The notes beneath the pieces were generated by a model. It searched no databases, was not told where the DNA came from, and saw nothing but the letters and a program-made list of their open reading frames with translations. Below, in pieces: positions 60,041 through 64,000 of a stretch of 64,000 nucleotides of DNA. The position numbers and the translations under genes were made by a program. Location: contig NZ_UAVD01000001.1 in assembly GCF_900460065.1 (NCBI RefSeq), positions 101,846 through 165,845 on the forward strand, given 5' to 3'. The stretch is from Streptomyces griseus (lineage in GTDB: Bacteria > Actinomycetota > Actinomycetes > Streptomycetales > Streptomycetaceae). Position 1 is the stretch's first letter, and the number at the start of each line of letters is the position of its first letter.

Positions 60041-60661
60041 CTATACCCAACCCCGCTCGCGTGCGAGACGCACCGCCGTGTGCCGGTTCTCCGCGCCGAT
60101 CTTGGTGGCGGCCGAGGAGAGGTAGTTGCGGACCGTCCCCTGCGAGAGCGAGGCCCGCTCCGCGATCTCCGCGACCGGGGCCCCGTCCGCCGCGAGTTCG
60201 AGGACCTCGGCCTCCCGGGCGGTCAGCGGGGAGTCCCCGGCGGAGATCGCGTCGGCCGCCAACTCGGGGTCCACGTAACGGTTTCCGGCGTGGACGGTGC
60301 GGATGATCTCCGCCAGCCGACGGGCGCTGACCGTCTTCGGCACGAAGCCCCTCACACCGGCGGCCAGGGCCCGCTTGAGGTGCCCGGGGCGGCCGTGGCT
60401 GGTCACGATCATGGTGCGGCAGTGGGGCAGTTCCGTACGCAGCGATGTGGCGACCTTCACACCGTCCGCGCCCGGCATCTGGAGGTCCAGGACGGCGACG
60501 TCGGGCCGGTGCGCCAGGGCCATCGCCAGCGCCTCGGGGCCGCTCGCCGCCTCCGCGACCACGACGAGGTCCTCCTCCAGGGCGAGCAGTGCGGCCAGCG
60601 CGCCCCGGATCAGGTGCTCGTCGTCGGCCAGCAGGACCCGCAGGGGCTGCGCGGTGGTCAT
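60041..60661 (-). CDS. NarL/DesR-type response regulator
   Basis: 206 residues; ATG overlaps the kinase stop (ATGA). The receiver domain has the acidic pair Asp13-Asp14, the phosphoacceptor Asp59 in VAVLDLQMPG, and the conserved Thr/Ser and Lys (IVTSHGRPGHLKRAL, VPKTVSARRL). The C-terminal LuxR-type helix-turn-helix is LTAREAEVLELAADGAPVAE with IAERASLSQGTVRNYLSSAATKIG. It is the last gene of an ABC transporter-kinase-regulator operon and probably controls that operon. It partners the adjacent DesK-type kinase. Confidence 0.95.
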   Translation of the reverse strand: MTTAQPLRVLLADDEHLIRGALAALLALEEDLVVVAEAASGPEALAMALAHRPDVAVLDLQMPGADGVKVATSLRTELPHCRTMIVTSHGRPGHLKRALAAGVRGFVPKTVSARRLAEIIRTVHAGNRYVDPELAADAISAGDSPLTAREAEVLELAADGAPVAEIAERASLSQGTVRNYLSSAATKIGAENRHTAVRLARERGWV

Positions 60662-62010
60662 CGTTCCTCCGGGAGGGCGGAAGGGGCGGGGGAGGGGCCG
60701 GGGGGCGGTGCGGGGCGGCCGTCGGCGGCCGGGCGGGGGGCCGTGAGCGGCACCGTCGCCGTCACCCGGAAGAGGTCGTCGTCGTTTCCGACGGCTCCGG
60801 CGGTGAGCGATCCGCCGAGCGCGCCGAGCCGCACCCGCAGCCCGGCCAGCCCCGAACCGCCGCCGCCGTCGTCCGTGCCGCCGAGCGGGCGGGTGGCGCC
60901 GGCCCCGTCGTTCTCGACCTCCAGGACCACCGCGTCCCGCGTCCGCGCGAGCCGGATCCAGCAGTGGCGCGGGTCGCCGTGGCGCAGGACGTTCGTCGCG
61001 GTCTCGCGGACCACCCAGCCGAGCGCGGCCTGCACGGCGGCGGGGGCCCCGATGCCGGCCGGGCCGTCCGCGCCCTCGACGGTGCAGGTGATTCCGGCGG
61101 CCCGCAACACGCCCTGTGCGCCCATCAGTTCGGTGGGCAGGTCGGCCTCCCGGTAGCCGCGCACGACATCGCGGACCTCCTGCTGGGAGGCGCGCGCGAT
61201 CCGCTGCACCTCGACCATCTGATCCATCGCCGCGGGGTTCCCGCGCTGCGCCAGCTCCACGGCCAGCTCACTCTTGAGGGCGATCACCGAGAGGTTCCGG
61301 CCCAGCACGTCGTGCATGTCGCGGCCGAACCGCAGCCGCTCCTCCGCCACCGCCAGCCGGGCCTGCATGTCCCGCGCCTCCTCCGCCTGCCACATCACGG
61401 ACAGGCTCCAGACGCTCGGCCGGGCCGAGACGAGCACCAGCAGGACCACGACGACCAGCGAGACGAACGCCCCGAACAGCAGCCCGCCCGGCACGCCCAC
61501 GGCCGCCAGGAGCCCCACCACGGTGGCCGCGAAGACGGCGGACCGGAGCAGGAAGGTCCGGACCGGGACGAGCAGGACGTACGGGATGCCGAACGCCACC
61601 GGCAGGTCCAGGACCAGCAGGACGAGCCCCTCGTCCCGCACGCCGCCCACCGCCGCGAGGGCCACCAGGAGGCCGGTCATCACCACCTGGAGCGCCACGG
61701 GCAGGCGCAGCCTCCCCGGCGGGAACGGCGCGGTCCCCCGGTAGTCGTCGAAGGCGGGCCCCACGTTCCGGTTGCTCAGCACGGACTGGGCGACGTTGGC
61801 GGCGAGGAACGCTCCGGCGAGGGTGATCGCCGTCGGCCCCTCGTCCAGGGCGTCGCCGAGCGGCAGCAGCCCCCAGGACACCGCGAAGAACCAGGTGATC
61901 GAGCAGAGCGTCACCCGGGTGTAGAGGTCGATGCGCTGGAGTTTGCTGCGCTCGTGCCAGCCGCGCCGCCAGCCCGTCACCCGACCGATCACACCCCTCA
62001 GCCCCTTCAT
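60658..62010 (-). CDS. DesK-type sensor histidine kinase
   Basis: 450 residues from ATG 62010, 1 nt after the permease stop; longer readings overlap the permease. Hydrophobic segments at about 35-200 give five or six membrane helices with no large outside domain, so it senses in or near the membrane. The HisKA_3 phosphoacceptor is His233 in RFGRDMHDVLGRNLSVIAL. The HATPase has VRETATNVLRHGD (N-box) and GGGGSGLAGLRVRLGALGG (G-box). A disordered Pro-rich tail follows. As in many BceAB- or DrrAB-linked pairs, it may sense membrane stress or an exported drug. Confidence 0.93.
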   Translation of the reverse strand: MKGLRGVIGRVTGWRRGWHERSKLQRIDLYTRVTLCSITWFFAVSWGLLPLGDALDEGPTAITLAGAFLAANVAQSVLSNRNVGPAFDDYRGTAPFPPGRLRLPVALQVVMTGLLVALAAVGGVRDEGLVLLVLDLPVAFGIPYVLLVPVRTFLLRSAVFAATVVGLLAAVGVPGGLLFGAFVSLVVVVLLVLVSARPSVWSLSVMWQAEEARDMQARLAVAEERLRFGRDMHDVLGRNLSVIALKSELAVELAQRGNPAAMDQMVEVQRIARASQQEVRDVVRGYREADLPTELMGAQGVLRAAGITCTVEGADGPAGIGAPAAVQAALGWVVRETATNVLRHGDPRHCWIRLARTRDAVVLEVENDGAGATRPLGGTDDGGGGSGLAGLRVRLGALGGSLTAGAVGNDDDLFRVTATVPLTAPRPAADGRPAPPPGPSPAPSALPEER

Positions 62011-62011
62011 G

Positions 62012-62833
62012 TCAGCCGCGCGGGTCCCAGCGGAACCACCGTCGCACAGCAAACACGCCGAAAGCGGTCCAGGCCAGCGCGGTCACCCCGGCCGTGAACA
62101 GGTCGCCGCTCTCCACGCCGCCGAGCCAGCCGTGCCGGATCAGCGTCATCACGCCCGTCATCGGCAGCAGTTCCAGGACGGCCGCCAGCTTGTCCGGGAA
62201 GATCGCCAGCGGGATGAACAGCCCGGAGCCGAACATCGAGACGAAGAACAGCGGCAACGTGGTGAGCTGCGAGGTCTGCACCGTCCGGGTGATCACGGTG
62301 GTCGCCGCCGCGAGGCCGGACATCAGGACGAAGCCCAGCAGCAGTCCGGCCAGCAGCAGGTCGGGGCGGTGCGGGGCGCTCAGATCGAAGGCGATCGCGC
62401 CGGCCACCACCAGCAGCACGCACTGGGCGAGCGCCAGCGCGACGGACGGCAGCGCGGTCCCGACGAGGATCTCGCGGTCGGAGATCTCGCCGGTGCGCAG
62501 CCGCTTCAGGACGAGTTCCTCCCGCCGGGCGACGTAGGCGGAGACGAGGTTCATGTAGACGACCTGGACGAGCACCATGCCGATGCCGCCGGTCAGGGTG
62601 GCGCCCGCGACGGTGAGCCCGGTGCCGCCGAGGTCGATCTGTTCGAGCGAGGACCGCATCGCGAAGATCATCGTGACGGGCAGCAGCAGGGCCACCACGA
62701 TCGCGGTCCGGTTGCGCACCAGGAGGATCAGCTCGGCGCGGCCGAGGGCGGTCAGCCGCCGGGCCACGGCCGCCGCGCCCGTGGGGGAGCCGGCGGTCGT
62801 CCGGTCGCGGGCGGGGGTCGTGGTGGTCGTCAT
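62012..62833 (-). CDS. ABC-2 type transporter permease
   Basis: 273 residues from ATG 62833, overlapping the ATPase stop (ATGA). Six membrane helices of the ABC-2 family: AIVVALLLPVTMIFAM, GGIGMVLVQVVYMNL, CVLLVVAGAIAF, DLLLAGLLLGFVLMSG, PLFFVSMFGSGLFIPLAI and ALAWTAFGVFAV. The cytoplasmic loop RREELVLKRLRTGEISDREIL is typical of DrrB-like exporters. It forms an exporter with the ATPase encoded upstream; the substrate may be a drug, lipid or peptide. Confidence 0.93.
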   Translation of the reverse strand: MTTTTTPARDRTTAGSPTGAAAVARRLTALGRAELILLVRNRTAIVVALLLPVTMIFAMRSSLEQIDLGGTGLTVAGATLTGGIGMVLVQVVYMNLVSAYVARREELVLKRLRTGEISDREILVGTALPSVALALAQCVLLVVAGAIAFDLSAPHRPDLLLAGLLLGFVLMSGLAAATTVITRTVQTSQLTTLPLFFVSMFGSGLFIPLAIFPDKLAAVLELLPMTGVMTLIRHGWLGGVESGDLFTAGVTALAWTAFGVFAVRRWFRWDPRG

Positions 62834-63855
62834 GCCGTCACCTTCTTCGAGTTCTTCGCGGTCTTCGTGCCGCCGGAGCGGCCGGAGCGGTCGTGGACCT
62901 GGCGCGGGTCCTGGTCCCGGGGCGCGTGCTGGGTCTTCGCGATGTCGAGGAAGGCCTCTTCCAGGGAGGCGGAGCGGGCGTCGAGACCGTGCAGCCGTAC
63001 GCCGGACTCCCGGGCCCACTCCAGGAGTTCGTGCAGCGACTCCTGGAGGGCGGGGGTGCGGATCTCGACCCGGGAACCTTCCGCCGCCGCCCGCAGGGAG
63101 AGCGGGAGGCGCGACGCCGGCACGGCCTCGGGCAGCACGAACCGGATCCTGGCGGGCTGCCGCGCGGTCACCTCGGCGATGGTCCCGGTCGTCACGATCC
63201 TCCCCTGATGCATGATCGCCAGCCGGTCCGCGAGCGCCTCGGCCTCCTCCAGGTAGTGCGTGGTCAGCAGCACGGTCGTGCCGTTGTCCCGCAGCGCCCG
63301 GACGAGCTCCCAGGTCTCCTGCCGGCCCTCGGCGTCCAGACCGGTCGTCGGCTCGTCGAGGAAGAGCACCTCGGGCCGGGAGGTCAGGGCGAGCGCCAGG
63401 TCGAGGCGGCGCTTCTCGCCGCCGGACAGCTGCTTGACCCGTACGCCGGCCCGGTGGGTCAGGCCGACCATCTCCAGGGCCTCGCCGGCCGGGCGTGCGC
63501 CGGTGGTGCAGGCCGACCACATGCGTACGGTCTCCATGACCGTGAGGTCGGAGGGGAAGCCGCCTTCCTGGAGCATCACCCCGGTACGGGGGCGGACGGC
63601 GGCGCGTTCGCGGTACGGGTCGTGGCCGAGGACCCGCACCGTCCCGTCGGTGGGCGGCGCCAGTCCTTCGAGGAGTTCCACGGTGGAGGTCTTGCCCGCG
63701 CCGTTCGTCCCGAGCAGCGCGAACAGTTCACCGCGGGCCACGGAGAAGGAGATCCCGGACACGGCCTCGAAGCCGCCGGCGTAGCGTCGGCGTACCTCGT
63801 TCGCCTCGATCACGGGACCGTCCACGCGGTCGCTGAGAATGTCGTCGCTGGTCAT
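62830..63855 (-). CDS. ABC transporter ATP-binding protein (DrrA-like)
   Basis: 341 residues. Walker A is GTNGAGKT (49-56), the signature VKQLSGGEKRRLDLALAL, Walker B VLFLDEPTTGLD and the H-loop LLTTHYLEEAEALADR. The C-terminal 110 residues after the catalytic domain (RIRFVLPEAVPASRLPLSL) resemble the regulatory extension of DrrA/daunorubicin-type exporters. First gene of a four-gene operon with permease, kinase and response regulator, all coupled. A palindrome at 63911-63928, 56 nt upstream, is a candidate operator. Confidence 0.95.
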   Translation of the reverse strand: MTSDDILSDRVDGPVIEANEVRRRYAGGFEAVSGISFSVARGELFALLGTNGAGKTSTVELLEGLAPPTDGTVRVLGHDPYRERAAVRPRTGVMLQEGGFPSDLTVMETVRMWSACTTGARPAGEALEMVGLTHRAGVRVKQLSGGEKRRLDLALALTSRPEVLFLDEPTTGLDAEGRQETWELVRALRDNGTTVLLTTHYLEEAEALADRLAIMHQGRIVTTGTIAEVTARQPARIRFVLPEAVPASRLPLSLRAAAEGSRVEIRTPALQESLHELLEWARESGVRLHGLDARSASLEEAFLDIAKTQHAPRDQDPRQVHDRSGRSGGTKTAKNSKKVTA

Positions 63856-63910
63856 GCTCCAAGGTTTCCGCCGGAACCGGCCCGCGAGCAGTGCGCGCTG
63901 TCACCGCTGT

Positions 63911-63928
63911 TCATGACATACGTCATGA
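63911..63928. promoter_or_regulatory. Palindromic candidate operator upstream of the ABC-kinase operon
   Basis: TCATGAC-ATAC-GTCATGA: two perfect 7-bp arms around a 4-nt spacer, 56 nt before the ATPase start. The dyad fits a dimeric NarL-type regulator, so autoregulation by the operon's own response regulator is the simplest reading. It is notably AT-rich for its surroundings. Confidence 0.55.
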
Positions 63929-63962
63929 GGGCGGCGGGGGAGGAGAGGGGCGGGGGCACGAC

Positions 63963-63993
63963 AAAGGCCCTGACCGATAAGGTCAGGGCCTTT
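63963..63993. terminator. Strong hairpin terminator at the window end
   Basis: Perfect 13-bp stem AAAGGCCCTGACC / GGTCAGGGCCTTT with a GATAA loop. It probably ends a gene beyond the right edge of the window, or separates it from the ABC operon. Confidence 0.85.
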
Positions 63994-64000
63994 GATGCTG

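Overview
The window is high-GC, densely packed actinobacterial chromosome, almost certainly from a Streptomyces. The evidence is very strong third-position GC, many GTG starts, GTGA/ATGA gene overlaps, a B12-riboswitch-led cobN, and the housekeeping block SRP RNA - dnaX - purD - purC - tRNA-Gly. All identifications come from reading the sequence and recalling families; no database search was run.

Left part (1-8.4 kb): a cobalamin riboswitch precedes cobN (cobaltochelatase large subunit). Then come an unknown membrane protein and a coupled three-gene set: a small WXG100-like helical protein, an alpha/beta hydrolase with a helical N-terminus, and a lipoprotein.

Centre-left (8.5-28.4 kb, minus strand): ten genes run in one direction. 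In transcription order they are a Crp/Fnr-type cyclic-nucleotide regulator, a class III nucleotide cyclase, a degenerate P-loop/helical-repeat protein, an SPFH/band-7-like protein, a Pycsar-type transmembrane effector, a secreted and membrane-anchored vWA protein, a tubulin/FtsZ-like GTPase, a large membrane protein, a pseudokinase-TRAFAC GTPase fusion, and a GTPase-associated (GAP1-like) tail-anchored protein. Seven of the nine junctions overlap or nearly abut. The whole looks like one large NTPase-dependent, cyclic-nucleotide-linked conflict (anti-phage) or envelope-surveillance machine, and is the most interesting locus here. Four of its proteins carry highly charged, low-complexity Asp/Glu/Arg segments.

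28.8-33.2 kb: a secreted lysyl-oxidase-like copper protein with a His-rich insert, a secreted PQQ-type beta-propeller, and an HNH endonuclease resembling the phosphorothioate-DNA-dependent restriction enzymes of Streptomyces.

33.3-50.7 kb: a genomic island integrated in the 3' half of tRNA-Ser(GGA). It is bounded by 118/119-bp direct repeats that include a perfect terminator hairpin, with paired TGCAACCC repeats just inside each end. It carries a low-GC AAA-ATPase/TOPRIM gene and a partner of unknown function, an FxLD-type class I lanthipeptide cluster (precursor, LanB, LanC, thiopeptide-type protein, PCMT-like methyltransferase), a regulatory group (DUF6415-like, HATPase, XRE-TPR, GNAT), a PD-(D/E)XK-like gene, a decayed integrase, a probable relaxase remnant and an HNH gene. 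It looks no longer self-mobile.

50.7-64 kb: core chromosome. tRNA-Ser, SRP RNA, dnaX, purD, a degenerate M48-like membrane protein, an N,N-dimethylformamidase-like protein, purC and tRNA-Gly are followed by a translationally coupled ABC exporter plus DesK/DesR-type two-component operon. A near-perfect palindrome lies upstream of that operon.
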